Shown here: piece by piece, positions 1 through 8,006 of the stretch | Layout of the letters: each line of letters opens with the position of its first letter | How positions within the stretch are numbered: position 1 is the stretch's first letter | Origin: JALYXS01 sp051003795 | GTDB lineage: Bacteria > Acidobacteriota > Terriglobia > Bryobacterales > Bryobacteraceae | Reading direction: 5' to 3' | Length of the DNA stretch: 28,009 nt | Assembly: GCA_051003795.1 (NCBI GenBank) | Contig: JBPCKZ010000159.1 | Span: 1-28,009 of the forward strand | Made by a program: the position numbers and the translations under genes | The notes under the pieces: model-generated | What the model was told of the DNA's origin: nothing | Database searches by the model: none | The model's input: only the letters and a program-made list of their open reading frames with translations

Positions 1-75
1 TTCAAGACGTTACTCACAGGACGGAGGGTAGCGCCCTCGCGTCAGAAGTTAACGTCCTGGACAGCGGTTTATCGT

Positions 76-119
76 TGGCCGGTTTTGAAGTGACCCTCTA
101 TGGCCGGTTTTGGGTGACC
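76..119. repeat. Two tandem copies of a 19-20 bp motif, possible IS21-like element end
   Basis: TGGCCGGTTTTGAAGTGACC at 76-95 recurs as TGGCCGGTTTTGGGTGACC at 101-119, a 25-base period with only the centre differing. IS21-family elements carry several such repeated transposase-binding motifs near each end, and this motif resembles ones I associate with them. No transposase gene is in view, so the element would lie to the left of the window or be a remnant. The repeat is directly visible; its identity is inferred. Confidence 0.5.
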
Positions 120-142
120 GCCGAGGCGTTTATAACGGAATC

Positions 143-1018
143 ATGAAGTGCGATTTGCACGTGCACACCATTCACTCCGGGATGTGCACCGTCCCGGTCA
201 TGCGGGCGTTGAGCCGGGAAAGCTGCTCCGCGCCCCAAGCGGTTTACGACAAACTCAAGCGGCAGGGCATGAATTTGGTCACCATCACCGATCACGATTC
301 GATCGGCGCTCTGGAGCGGTTGCGTTCACAGCCGGATTTTTTTCTCAGCGAAGAAGTCGCTTGCCGTCTGCCCAGCGGCACCGAATTGCACATGGGCGTT
401 TACGATATCCGCGAGCGCGACCACCATGAAATCCAAAAGCGCCGCGACGATTTCGCCTCGCTGCTCGCCTTCCTGACTGAACGAAACATTTTTTTCAGCG
501 CTGATCACATCTTTTCGCGGTTGACGGGGCGCCGCGAACTCGCGGGTTTCGACTGTTTTGAAAATCATTTCCCCGCTTTCGAAACTCTCATCGGCTGCAT
601 GCCCGCCGCGGCGAATCGAAGGGCGGGTCTTCTGGCCGGCGAGATGAGGAAAGCGCCGATAGCCGGAAGCGACGCCCACACGCTCCGCTCGGTGGGAAGT
701 TGCTGGACCGAAGTCGCGGGCGCGCGGAACAAGGCCGAGTTTTTCGCGGGATTGCGTCGCGGCGTGGGCCGCGTGCGCGGAGCCTCCGGCAGCTACTGGA
801 AGCTTACCCGCGATGTCTTCGAGATCGGCGCGCGCATGATGCGGGATAATCCATATACGGCTCCAGTGGCGCTGCTGGGCGTGGCGGTACCCGCGATCAC
901 GCTCTTGAATTATTGCCTGGAGCGCGTTTTTGTCGATGTTTGGACCTCACGGCTATCCGCCCGGGCCCCGCTAGGCGGGAGGGCAGGCGTCGCAATCCCG
1001 GGAGAGGCGGCGGCGTGA
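143..1018 (+). CDS. PHP-domain metal-dependent phosphoesterase
   Basis: A 291-residue protein of the PHP (polymerase and histidinol phosphatase) superfamily, which binds metals and hydrolyses phosphoesters. The N-terminal CDLHVHTIHSG gives the HxH motif, TITDHDSIG near residue 50 the second metal cluster, and GSDAHT near residue 185 the late Asp/His pair. The last 80 residues add a hydrophobic stretch (APVALLGVAVPAITLLNYCL) that may anchor the protein to the membrane. An ATG at 110 is in frame, but the 143 start puts the HxH motif six residues from the N terminus, as is usual, so 143 is preferred. The stop overlaps the GTG of the next gene, pointing to co-translation. The substrate cannot be read from sequence; a nucleotide, sugar phosphate or lipid headgroup are all possible. 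Confidence 0.88.
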   Translation: MKCDLHVHTIHSGMCTVPVMRALSRESCSAPQAVYDKLKRQGMNLVTITDHDSIGALERLRSQPDFFLSEEVACRLPSGTELHMGVYDIRERDHHEIQKRRDDFASLLAFLTERNIFFSADHIFSRLTGRRELAGFDCFENHFPAFETLIGCMPAAANRRAGLLAGEMRKAPIAGSDAHTLRSVGSCWTEVAGARNKAEFFAGLRRGVGRVRGASGSYWKLTRDVFEIGARMMRDNPYTAPVALLGVAVPAITLLNYCLERVFVDVWTSRLSARAPLGGRAGVAIPGEAAA

Positions 1019-1563
1019 CTTTAGGACACGGAATGTTCCACTTCATCGCCGCGCGCGACCACAATCTGATGCTGCGGATTAACCGCTGGCCCGCCCCGCG
1101 CTGGGTGCGCTACTGGATGATCTGGGCCACTCGCGGCGGCGACGGCTGGCTCTGGTACGCCATGGGGTTGATCGTTCTTCTATTCGGGGGAGCGGATCGC
1201 TTTCCGGCGCTTGGAGCCGCGGGCTTCGGAGCGGGCGCCGGCGTCCTTCTATTTCTCGGCCTCAAGCACCTGACCGGCCGCAAGCGCCCGTGTTCCGTGC
1301 AGCCGCACTGCTGGGCGAGGCTGCTTCCTCCCGACCAATTTTCCTTTCCGTCCGGACACTCCATCACCGCCTTCGCCGTGGCAATTCCCCTGGGGCTGTT
1401 CTACCCTTCCCTGCTGCTCGGATTGTTGTTCTGCGCCTGCAGCATCGCGTTATCGCGCGTGTTGCTCGGGCTGCATTTCCTGAGCGACGTGCTTGCGGGC
1501 TGCGCCATCGGAATCGCGCTCGGCTACGGCGCGTACCATTTCGCGGCGAGCTCCTTCCTGTAG
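1015..1563 (+). CDS. PAP2-family membrane phosphatase
   Basis: A 182-residue integral membrane phosphatase of the PAP2/phosphatidic acid phosphatase family. All three signature motifs are complete: K-x6-RP (KHLTGRKRP, about residue 84), PSGH (about 112) and SR-x5-H-x3-D (SRVLLGLHFLSD, about 147). The histidines of motifs 2 and 3 are the catalytic pair in this family. Several hydrophobic helices surround them. Members dephosphorylate undecaprenyl pyrophosphate, phosphatidate or related lipids at the membrane. The GTG at 1015 overlaps the TGA of the PHP gene (GTGA) and follows a purine-rich GGGAGAGG, so coupled translation is likely; the ATG at 1033 is the alternative start. Pairing with a PHP phosphoesterase suggests linked lipid or sugar phosphate turnover, which is inference. 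Confidence 0.88.
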   Translation: MTLGHGMFHFIAARDHNLMLRINRWPAPRWVRYWMIWATRGGDGWLWYAMGLIVLLFGGADRFPALGAAGFGAGAGVLLFLGLKHLTGRKRPCSVQPHCWARLLPPDQFSFPSGHSITAFAVAIPLGLFYPSLLLGLLFCACSIALSRVLLGLHFLSDVLAGCAIGIALGYGAYHFAASSFL

Positions 1564-1575
1564 TTATGGTGTGGA

Positions 1576-1581
1576 TATAAT
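1576..1581 (+). promoter_or_regulatory. Perfect -10 box (TATAAT) close to a start codon
   Basis: TATAAT lies with its 3' end eight bases before the ATG at 1590. A usual -10 to start-site spacing would put transcription start at about 1588, leaving almost no leader. No convincing -35 box is visible at the expected place (1552-1558), so this is only a candidate. Confidence 0.3.
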
Positions 1582-1589
1582 GCGTGTAG

Positions 1590-2249
1590 ATGGCACGTGT
1601 CGTAATTCTTCTCGGTATTTGCGCTTTCGGCCTGACCGCGGGCAAACACGATAAAACCAAAGTCGCGCATGGATCGAACGATGCCGTCGAGATTACCGCG
1701 ACGGCGTTGGCCGATAGCGAGTCCATCCAACAGGCCCTCGGCTCCGACCTCGACAATCATTACATCCTGGTGAAAGTCGAAATTGTTCCGAAGGGTGCGA
1801 AGCTTCCCGTGCATCTGGACGATTTTCTTCTTCGCACCGATAAAGACGGCGAGCGCACGACCCCGTTTGTCCCGACTCAAATGGTCGGCGACTCGGCATT
1901 GATGGTTTCGCAGACGATGGTCAACGGCAACGGCTCGCAAAACGAGCAAACCGGACCCATTTGGGGCGGAATGGGGGGCGGCATGCCGCGACGAATGGGT
2001 GGCAATGGCCAACAGATGGGGAATACCGCCGCGGTTACCGGCGCCCAGGCCAAAATGAATACTGGCTCCAAAGACAAGGGCAAGCAAGATCCCATGCTCG
2101 CCACTCTGAAGGAGAAGATGCTGCCCGAAAAGGATGCCGATGGGCCCATTTCAGGTTTGCTCTATTTTCCGATGGAGAAGCAGAGAGTGAAGGACCTCGA
2201 GCTGTTCTATACGACGCCCGCCGGAAAGATGGACCTTCGGTTCCGCTAG
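1590..2249 (+). CDS. Secreted hypothetical protein with Gly/Met-rich middle
   Basis: A 219-residue protein I do not recognise. The first 18 residues (MARVVILLGICAFGLTAG) form a signal peptide-like hydrophobic stretch, so export is likely. Residues about 28-110 read like a beta-rich domain (ITATALADSES, HYILVKVEIVP, LPVHLDDFLLRTDKDGE). A low-complexity Gly/Met/Gln linker around GGMGGGMPRRMGGNGQQMG follows, then a short C-terminal domain ending LLYFPMEKQRVKDLELFYTT and MDLRFR. The pattern of a charged extracellular domain with a final strand-like segment is common in acidobacterial hypotheticals. No ribosome binding site is seen before the ATG; a TATAAT at 1576-1581 raises the possibility of a leaderless transcript. 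It runs towards the anti-sigma gene on the other strand. Confidence 0.72.
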   Translation: MARVVILLGICAFGLTAGKHDKTKVAHGSNDAVEITATALADSESIQQALGSDLDNHYILVKVEIVPKGAKLPVHLDDFLLRTDKDGERTTPFVPTQMVGDSALMVSQTMVNGNGSQNEQTGPIWGGMGGGMPRRMGGNGQQMGNTAAVTGAQAKMNTGSKDKGKQDPMLATLKEKMLPEKDADGPISGLLYFPMEKQRVKDLELFYTTPAGKMDLRFR

Positions 2250-2271
2250 TTTGCGGGGGTTGTTGAACGCG

Positions 2272-2517
2272 TTACGTCCGGCGCTTGTCCAGCAGCTTTC
2301 TCTCGAGCGCCGCGATCAGGCGGGCGTGAATGTCCGCCGGAATAGTGCACTGCTGTTGGCCCTTATAAATCTCGATCGTCTTCTTTGTCGTGTCGCAAAC
2401 TACGAAGCACTCGGGGCATTCCGCGATGTGGCGCTCCAGCTTCGCCCGGATCTCAACCGTGGTCTGCTCGTCCAGGTAATCGCTCAACTCGCCGAGAAAC
2501 TGTTTACATGTAAGCAA
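2272..2517 (-). CDS. Zinc-finger anti-sigma factor (zf-HC2 type)
   Basis: An 81-residue soluble protein with the anti-sigma zinc signature H-x3-C-x2-C (HIAECPEC, residues about 30-37) and an upstream Cys (LTCKQF) that often completes the site. Proteins of this kind bind and silence a cognate ECF sigma factor, releasing it under redox or envelope stress. It has no membrane helix, so it should act in the cytoplasm. Its start lies 14 bases inside the 3' end of the sigma gene 2504-3130 on the same strand, typical of a translationally coupled sigma/anti-sigma pair. Two more Cys sites (VVCDTT and QQCTIP) could add redox sensitivity. Confidence 0.87.
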   Translation of the reverse strand: MLTCKQFLGELSDYLDEQTTVEIRAKLERHIAECPECFVVCDTTKKTIEIYKGQQQCTIPADIHARLIAALERKLLDKRRT

Positions 2518-3130
2518 AGGCGTCGTCTCCTTTGCGTTTGAAGAATTGCGTCAGCTTGTCGCGCAGTTGCAAACGGGCGCGCAACAAGCGGCTTTTCACG
2601 GCCGGAACCGAAAGGTCCAGCGCTTCGGCCGTCTCTTCGGTCGAAAGCTCCTCGATGTCGCGCAGTACGAATACCGTGCGATAAGAAGGCGCCAGGCTCT
2701 GCACCGCCGAATCGAGGATCACGTTCAACTCCTCGCGCGAGTATCGCTCTTCGGGGTTCTCGTCCCACGCGGCGATTTCGCGCGCGACAATGTCCTCGCC
2801 AGTGTCGATACCTTCATCGAGGGAAACGGAACGGTCGCTCTTGCGCTTCCGCAACTTCATAAGCGCTTGGTTCACGGCGATGCGAACGATCCATGTATAA
2901 AACTTCGAATTGCCTTGGAATTGATCGAGGTGCTCGTAGGCTTTCAGGAACGTTTCCTGCAGAACGTCCTCGGCGTCCTCGCGATTCTGCGTGATGTGCT
3001 GGGCCAGGCGGAAGATCTTCCCCTCATAACGCTGGATCAGGTCGTTGAAAGCTTTTTTGTCGCCAGTGCGAGCGAGAGCTAGCTCTTCCGATTCGTCCGT
3101 GGTATCGATCTGTCCGCCGCGCGCCGACAT
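2504..3130 (-). CDS. ECF sigma factor, RpoE-like
   Basis: An extracytoplasmic-function sigma-70 factor. Region 2 is clear (FNDLIQRYEGKIFRLAQHIT, then NREDAEDVLQETFLKAYEHL for the -10 binding helix and YTWIVRIAVNQALMKLRKRK). Region 4 gives the -35 helix-turn-helix (LAPSYRTVFVLRDIEELS, then ALDLSVPAVKSRLLRARLQL). It is co-encoded with the overlapping zinc-finger anti-sigma protein, which is probably its regulator. The start is uncertain: the ATG at 3130 gives a 208-residue protein beginning just before the acidic leader; in-frame ATGs at 3169 and 3217 and a TTG at 3256 would add residues that look unconserved. It diverges from msrB, so a link to oxidative or envelope stress is plausible but unproven. 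Confidence 0.88.
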   Translation of the reverse strand: MSARGGQIDTTDESEELALARTGDKKAFNDLIQRYEGKIFRLAQHITQNREDAEDVLQETFLKAYEHLDQFQGNSKFYTWIVRIAVNQALMKLRKRKSDRSVSLDEGIDTGEDIVAREIAAWDENPEERYSREELNVILDSAVQSLAPSYRTVFVLRDIEELSTEETAEALDLSVPAVKSRLLRARLQLRDKLTQFFKRKGDDAFAYM

Positions 3131-3287
3131 GTTCCTGGAAGTTTCATCATACACGACTCCGGGCTGCATGCCCGGCCGGGATGAATCGAATTCGCGGCTG
3201 CCGGCCATTAAGTACATGCTGCCATAGAGATGCAATTCCCAAGCGCTAAGTTGCAACGGGGGATAATATGAGCAGAGACAAATTCAA

Positions 3288-3683
3288 ATGGAAAATAAGG
3301 TAATCAAAACCGAAGAGGAATGGAAGAAGCAGTTAACGCCGGAGCAGTTCGAAGTCGCGCGAAAAGCGGGAACCGAACCGGCCTTTACGGGCCAGTACCA
3401 CGATTTGCACGATAAAGGCATCTACAAATGCGCCTGCTGCGGCAATGAGTTGTTCGATTCCGAAACGAAGTTCGAATCCGGCACCGGATGGCCTAGTTTC
3501 TGGGCGCCAATCGCCCAACACAACGTCGAAACCGGCAAGGACACCAGCCACGGGATGACGCGCAACGAGGTAAAGTGCAGCCGGTGCGAAGCGCACCTGG
3601 GGCACCTATTCGACGACGGTCCCAAACCGACGCGCCAACGCTACTGCATGAACTCCGCCGCGCTCGATTTTGAGAAGGCCTGA
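3288..3683 (+). CDS. msrB: Peptide-methionine (R)-S-oxide reductase MsrB
   Basis: A 131-residue methionine sulfoxide reductase B, which reduces protein-bound methionine-R-sulfoxide using thioredoxin. It begins with the family's KTEEEWKKQLTPEQFEVAR helix. Two CxxC pairs for structural zinc are present (Cys48/Cys51 in YKCACCGNELF, Cys97/Cys100 in VKCSRCEAHLGH), with the FESGTGWPSF loop. The catalytic cysteine is Cys120 in RYCMNSAALDF. Length is normal for the family and no signal peptide is seen, so it is cytoplasmic. It diverges from the ECF sigma gene, which may reflect shared stress control. Its last 43 bases overlap the 3' end of the convergent gene 3641-5092. Confidence 0.97.
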   Translation: MENKVIKTEEEWKKQLTPEQFEVARKAGTEPAFTGQYHDLHDKGIYKCACCGNELFDSETKFESGTGWPSFWAPIAQHNVETGKDTSHGMTRNEVKCSRCEAHLGHLFDDGPKPTRQRYCMNSAALDFEKA

Positions 3684-5092
3684 GTCTTAAGCTTTTTCGC
3701 GGCCGGTGCGGTTGCGGGTGGACGGGATCCGAAACGGATGTCCATTGCCGCATTGTCGGCGAACTCGATTTCCGCGCCGCGCGCGATGATGTTCGTGTAA
3801 ACCGATACCGCCATCCCATAAAAGCCCAGCGCGCTGCCCACGTTGCGCGACGACTGGGCCGCCAAGGTTCCCAACAGGCCGAAACCGGAGAAGCCGCCGA
3901 GCGAACGTCCACCCGTATTGCTCTCGCCATCGTGAACGCCCCGGCGGCCCTCGTCGTTGTCCAAAGTTCTGGCCGCGATCAATACAGAAATAGCAGGCGC
4001 GATCAACCGGGTTTTCGGTTCGTCGGTTTTCACTCCGCCCTCTTCGTCCACTTTGATGGGCATTTTGCCGCCTTCGGCCGCTTCGAGCTTCGCCATAATT
4101 TTGATCGGCTCGGTGCTCGGCGTGGCGAACTGGACAGCATCGGCCGGCAGGTCTATTTTTTGAAAACTGAAACGGATCTGTCCGCCGCGATGGAACCATC
4201 GCGCGCGGTGCACCAGCGTCACGGTGCCCGTCAGACGCGAACCGGCGGGCAAAATGAGCAGGTTCGCCGCCGAGAACAGCGGTTGGGATACAACCGCTTC
4301 GAGAGGCTGCCCGAGCTTGGCGGTACCGGAATCGAGACGCGCGAGCAGCCGGGCATGGACCACGCTATCGGATGGCGGCTGGGTGCCCATCTCTTTCAGC
4401 GCATCGGTATTCACCGTAGCCGTGCCGAACGCGAGCGGGTCGCGCAACACCGCGTCAAAGCGCGTCCCCTTGCGAACCCACTGCGGATGATACGGCAACT
4501 TGGCGATCAGAAACTCCTCGAGACGGTCCTTCTTGTCGGGGCCGTGCACCAAGTCCGCGACGCCGCGCGTGCGCGCGTTGATCTGCCCTTTCACTTGGGT
4601 TTGGATTTGTTGCCTGCCGGTTCCGAGTATGCCTGGTTTTGTGCCTGGGTTGCCGGCAGCCTTTTGCTTTTTCGGCGGGCGCGGATCGAACAATGAAATC
4701 AGTCCAGTCGTTTCGACGGTGCGCAACGCCATCCGGCGCCCGTCCGGCAAAACGAGCTGAGTGAATTCCACCTGGGCTTGACGGAGCGGAGTAAAATCGC
4801 CCCCGATCACGGCGGAGGTGCGTTTCATTTTCGCCAGCGGATCGAGCCGGCTCACGCGCCCGATGACTTCGGACCCGGCGGGGATAACCTCGCGATCAAA
4901 TGCAAAGACAGGCTCGATCACCTTGGCCCGAACCGGGTCGCCCGCCCGCTTCGAAATCCGCTTGGTTAAATAGAGCCGCAAAGGCACGCCGGCGCCCACG
5001 TTTAGCGGAACGGTAACTTCGGCGGCCGCGCACGCGAAGCAAAGAAGAGGAAGCGCCGCGCAGGCCGGAAATCCCCGGCCGAATCGATTCAT
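3641..5092 (-). CDS. Secreted protein with two similar beta-barrel-like domains (TrbI/VirB10-like character)
   Basis: A 483-residue exported protein with a signal peptide (FPACAALPLLCFACAAA, residues about 9-25). Two regions share a pattern: residues 50-110 (GDPVRAKVIEPVFAFDREVI, then PAGSEVIGRVSRLDP) and 260-320 (GQPLEAVVSQPLFSAANLLI, then PAGSRLTGTVTLVHRA), with a third weaker copy near GTRFDAVLRDPLAFG. The G-x-x-(L/V)-x-A-x-(V/L)-x-x-P...(L/V)-I-P-A-G-S pattern resembles the C-terminal beta domain of TrbI/VirB10 proteins, but no other secretion or conjugation gene is nearby. A Gly-rich segment and a short hydrophobic stretch lie near residues 400-440. Three bases separate it from the Ku stop, so it belongs to the desaturase-Ku operon. 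Function is unknown. Confidence 0.82.
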   Translation of the reverse strand: MNRFGRGFPACAALPLLCFACAAAEVTVPLNVGAGVPLRLYLTKRISKRAGDPVRAKVIEPVFAFDREVIPAGSEVIGRVSRLDPLAKMKRTSAVIGGDFTPLRQAQVEFTQLVLPDGRRMALRTVETTGLISLFDPRPPKKQKAAGNPGTKPGILGTGRQQIQTQVKGQINARTRGVADLVHGPDKKDRLEEFLIAKLPYHPQWVRKGTRFDAVLRDPLAFGTATVNTDALKEMGTQPPSDSVVHARLLARLDSGTAKLGQPLEAVVSQPLFSAANLLILPAGSRLTGTVTLVHRARWFHRGGQIRFSFQKIDLPADAVQFATPSTEPIKIMAKLEAAEGGKMPIKVDEEGGVKTDEPKTRLIAPAISVLIAARTLDNDEGRRGVHDGESNTGGRSLGGFSGFGLLGTLAAQSSRNVGSALGFYGMAVSVYTNIIARGAEIEFADNAAMDIRFGSRPPATAPAAKKLKTQAFSKSSAAEFMQ

Positions 5093-5095
5093 GGT

Positions 5096-6001
5096 TTATG
5101 CCCCACCGGCTCGCCGCTTCTTGTTTCTTGCGGGAGCTTGCGGACCCGCCGCGCTGGCGACCGGTTTGCGCGCGATCTCAAGGCTGTTCTTCAACGCCGC
5201 CAAAATATCGATTACTTCCGATTTCCGCGGCTCCGGCGGTTGCACCGCAGCCTCGCCGAGTATTTTCGATTCGATCATGGACTGTAGTTTCTCACGGTAC
5301 GTGTCTTTGAACTTCTCCGGTTCAAATTTCGCGGCCAGCGCGGCGACCAGGAGCACCGCCAACTCCATCTCTTTCTTGCTCACCGCGCTGGCGTCCGTCT
5401 GAAACTCCTCGCTCTTACGGACTTCGTCGGCGAAGTACATGGTATGCACCAGAATTCCCTTCGATCCGGGCCGAACGACCGCCACATGCTCCCGGTTGTG
5501 CATGGCGACGCGCGCCAGAGCCACGTATCCGGTCTGCCGTAACGCGCCAAATAGCAGCGAATACGGCTTTTCCCCGCCCCGATCCGGGATCGCATAATAG
5601 GACGTTTCCAGATATACGGGATCGATCTCGTCGAACTTGACGAATTCGACGATCTCCATCTCGCGAGAAGTCTTGGGCGCGATGGTTTCGAGCTCCTGGT
5701 CTTCAACCGCGACGTAGCGGTCTTTTTCGTATTCGTAGCCTTTCACTATTTCGGTGCGCGGGAGTGGCGAATGAGTTGGCTGATATACGGGCTGAACGGG
5801 AGCGGCCAATGAAAGCCGGGTTTCAGATGCGGGTTCAGGCTCCGGCTCCACTTCGCTAACCAGTTGCTGCCTGACGCGAGACGCGTTCGCCCGGTTGAGC
5901 CTATGGAATTTGATCCGTTCGGCGCGCGCCGCCCGAAACAGTTTGATCGGAATTGAAACTAACCCGAAGGTCAGATGCCCTTTCCACACGGTGGCCGCCA
6001 T
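5096..6001 (-). CDS. ku: Ku protein, non-homologous end joining
   Basis: A 301-residue bacterial Ku, which forms a homodimeric ring on DNA ends and recruits ligase D in non-homologous end joining. The start WKGHLTFGLVSIPIKLFRA is the conserved family opening. Other hallmarks are IVKGYEYEKDRYVAV, EIVEFVKFDEIDPVYLE, YYAIPDRGGEKPYSLL, ALARVAMHNREHVAVVRP and MYFADEVR. Between residues about 45 and 85, where many relatives have a short, often Cys-containing loop, it has a longer Pro/Glu-rich linker. The Lys/Arg-rich tail (RNKKRR) fits the C-terminal DNA-contact extension. The ATG has a good upstream GAGGTG. No ligD or accessory gene is in the window. It sits 39 bases after a fatty acid desaturase gene on the same strand. 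Confidence 0.96.
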   Translation of the reverse strand: MAATVWKGHLTFGLVSIPIKLFRAARAERIKFHRLNRANASRVRQQLVSEVEPEPEPASETRLSLAAPVQPVYQPTHSPLPRTEIVKGYEYEKDRYVAVEDQELETIAPKTSREMEIVEFVKFDEIDPVYLETSYYAIPDRGGEKPYSLLFGALRQTGYVALARVAMHNREHVAVVRPGSKGILVHTMYFADEVRKSEEFQTDASAVSKKEMELAVLLVAALAAKFEPEKFKDTYREKLQSMIESKILGEAAVQPPEPRKSEVIDILAALKNSLEIARKPVASAAGPQAPARNKKRRAGGA

Positions 6002-6040
6002 AAATCACCTCGCCACCTTTAATGGTATCGAATCGCCCGA

Positions 6041-6892
<852 letters not shown>

Positions 6893-6924
6893 AATCCAAA
6901 CCTAGCAACGTTTGAACCCGCCAT

Positions 6925-6952
6925 TTGTAAGATTTGTGTAATTCCGTATAGT
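6925..6952 (+). promoter_or_regulatory. Sigma-70-like promoter giving a possibly leaderless mRNA
   Basis: TTGTAA at 6925-6930 and TATAGT at 6947-6952 are spaced by 16 bases. The expected transcription start, seven bases after the -10 box, falls at 6959, the A of the downstream ATG. No ribosome binding site is visible there, which is consistent with a leaderless message. Confidence 0.42.
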
Positions 6953-6958
6953 AGAGCC

Positions 6959-7963
6959 ATGAAGCTCCCGGCACTACTTGTTTTCGCCTCCTGTTTGCCC
7001 GCGATTTGCGCTCCGAATTTAGGTAACATCCGGCAACTCACGCATGGCGGCCAGAATGCCGAGGCGTATTGGGCGCCCGATGGCAAGCGCCTGATCTTCC
7101 AAGCCACCCGCAAGCCGTATGAGTGCGACCAGATCTTCATCATGAACGCGGATGGAAGCGACCAGCGCCTCGTCTCGACCGGCAAGGGGCGAACCACCTG
7201 CGGCTACTTTCTAGGCGACAATCGCCATGTTGTATACGCTTCCACGCATGAAGCCGGCGACCAATGCCCCGCCCCGCCGGACCGCAGCAAGGGTTATCTG
7301 TGGGGGGTTTTTGCGGGCTATGACATATACCTCGCGCGCGACGACGGGAAAATCGAGAAAAAGCTGACCACTACCCCCGGCTACGACGCCGAAGCGACCG
7401 TCAATTGGAAAACCGGCAAGATCGTCTACACCTCAATGGCATCCGGAGACCTGGATCTCTGGACCATGGATTCCGACGGTTCGCATAAAAAGCGGATCAC
7501 CGCGGCGCCCGGTTACGACGGCGGCGCGGTGTTTTCACGCGACGGGCGCAAGCTGGCGTGGCGAGCCAACTATCCCAAAACTCCGGCGGACATGGCGCGC
7601 TATCGCGAACTGCTTTTCGAAAATCTGACCGCGCCGATGAAGATGGAACTGGTCGTCGCCAATGCGGAGGGCAAAGACGCCCGGGTGATCACCCATTTCG
7701 GTTGTGCCAGTTTCGCGCCCGCGTTTACGCCGGACGGCAGCAGAATCGTGTTCGCATCCAATAAACACGATTGCGATGGGCGCAAGTTCGAACTGTACTC
7801 GATTCGCCTGGATGGAAGCGGACTGGAGCAAGTCACGAACTTCGGCGGCTTCACGGCCTTCCCCGAGTTTTCGCCCGATGGAAAGAAGCTGGTGTTCTGT
7901 TCCGACCGCGATGCAAGGGAACGATACGAATTCAACATTTTTACGTCGGACTGGACCCCGTAG
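6959..7963 (+). CDS. Secreted TolB/PD40-type beta-propeller protein
   Basis: A 334-residue exported protein with a clear signal peptide (MKLPALLVFASCLPAICA). The rest is a series of PD40/WD40-like blades: AYWAPDGKRLIFQATR, IFIMNADGSDQRLVST, WTMDSDGSHKKRITAAPGYD, AVFSRDGRKLAWRANY, FAPAFTPDGSRIVFASN and PEFSPDGKKLVFCSDRDARE. This is the C-terminal propeller fold of TolB, but the N-terminal TolB domain is absent, so it is a stand-alone periplasmic propeller of the kind abundant in Acidobacteria. A role in protein-protein contacts is likely; there is no sign of the peptidase domain fused to this propeller in some relatives. An in-frame open stretch runs upstream to 6287 but is antisense to the desaturase gene, so the signal-peptide ATG is chosen. 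Confidence 0.92.
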   Translation: MKLPALLVFASCLPAICAPNLGNIRQLTHGGQNAEAYWAPDGKRLIFQATRKPYECDQIFIMNADGSDQRLVSTGKGRTTCGYFLGDNRHVVYASTHEAGDQCPAPPDRSKGYLWGVFAGYDIYLARDDGKIEKKLTTTPGYDAEATVNWKTGKIVYTSMASGDLDLWTMDSDGSHKKRITAAPGYDGGAVFSRDGRKLAWRANYPKTPADMARYRELLFENLTAPMKMELVVANAEGKDARVITHFGCASFAPAFTPDGSRIVFASNKHDCDGRKFELYSIRLDGSGLEQVTNFGGFTAFPEFSPDGKKLVFCSDRDARERYEFNIFTSDWTP

Positions 7964-8006
7964 GCGCTCGGCCTCAAACTCAAGTAACGTGTCCGTGGCC
8001 AGGCCG

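Noticed and set aside
3932..4696. 254-codon open frame on the plus strand
   Set aside because: It is antisense to the secreted protein gene 3641-5092, is Arg-rich and shows no motif; GC-rich coding DNA often leaves such open shadows.
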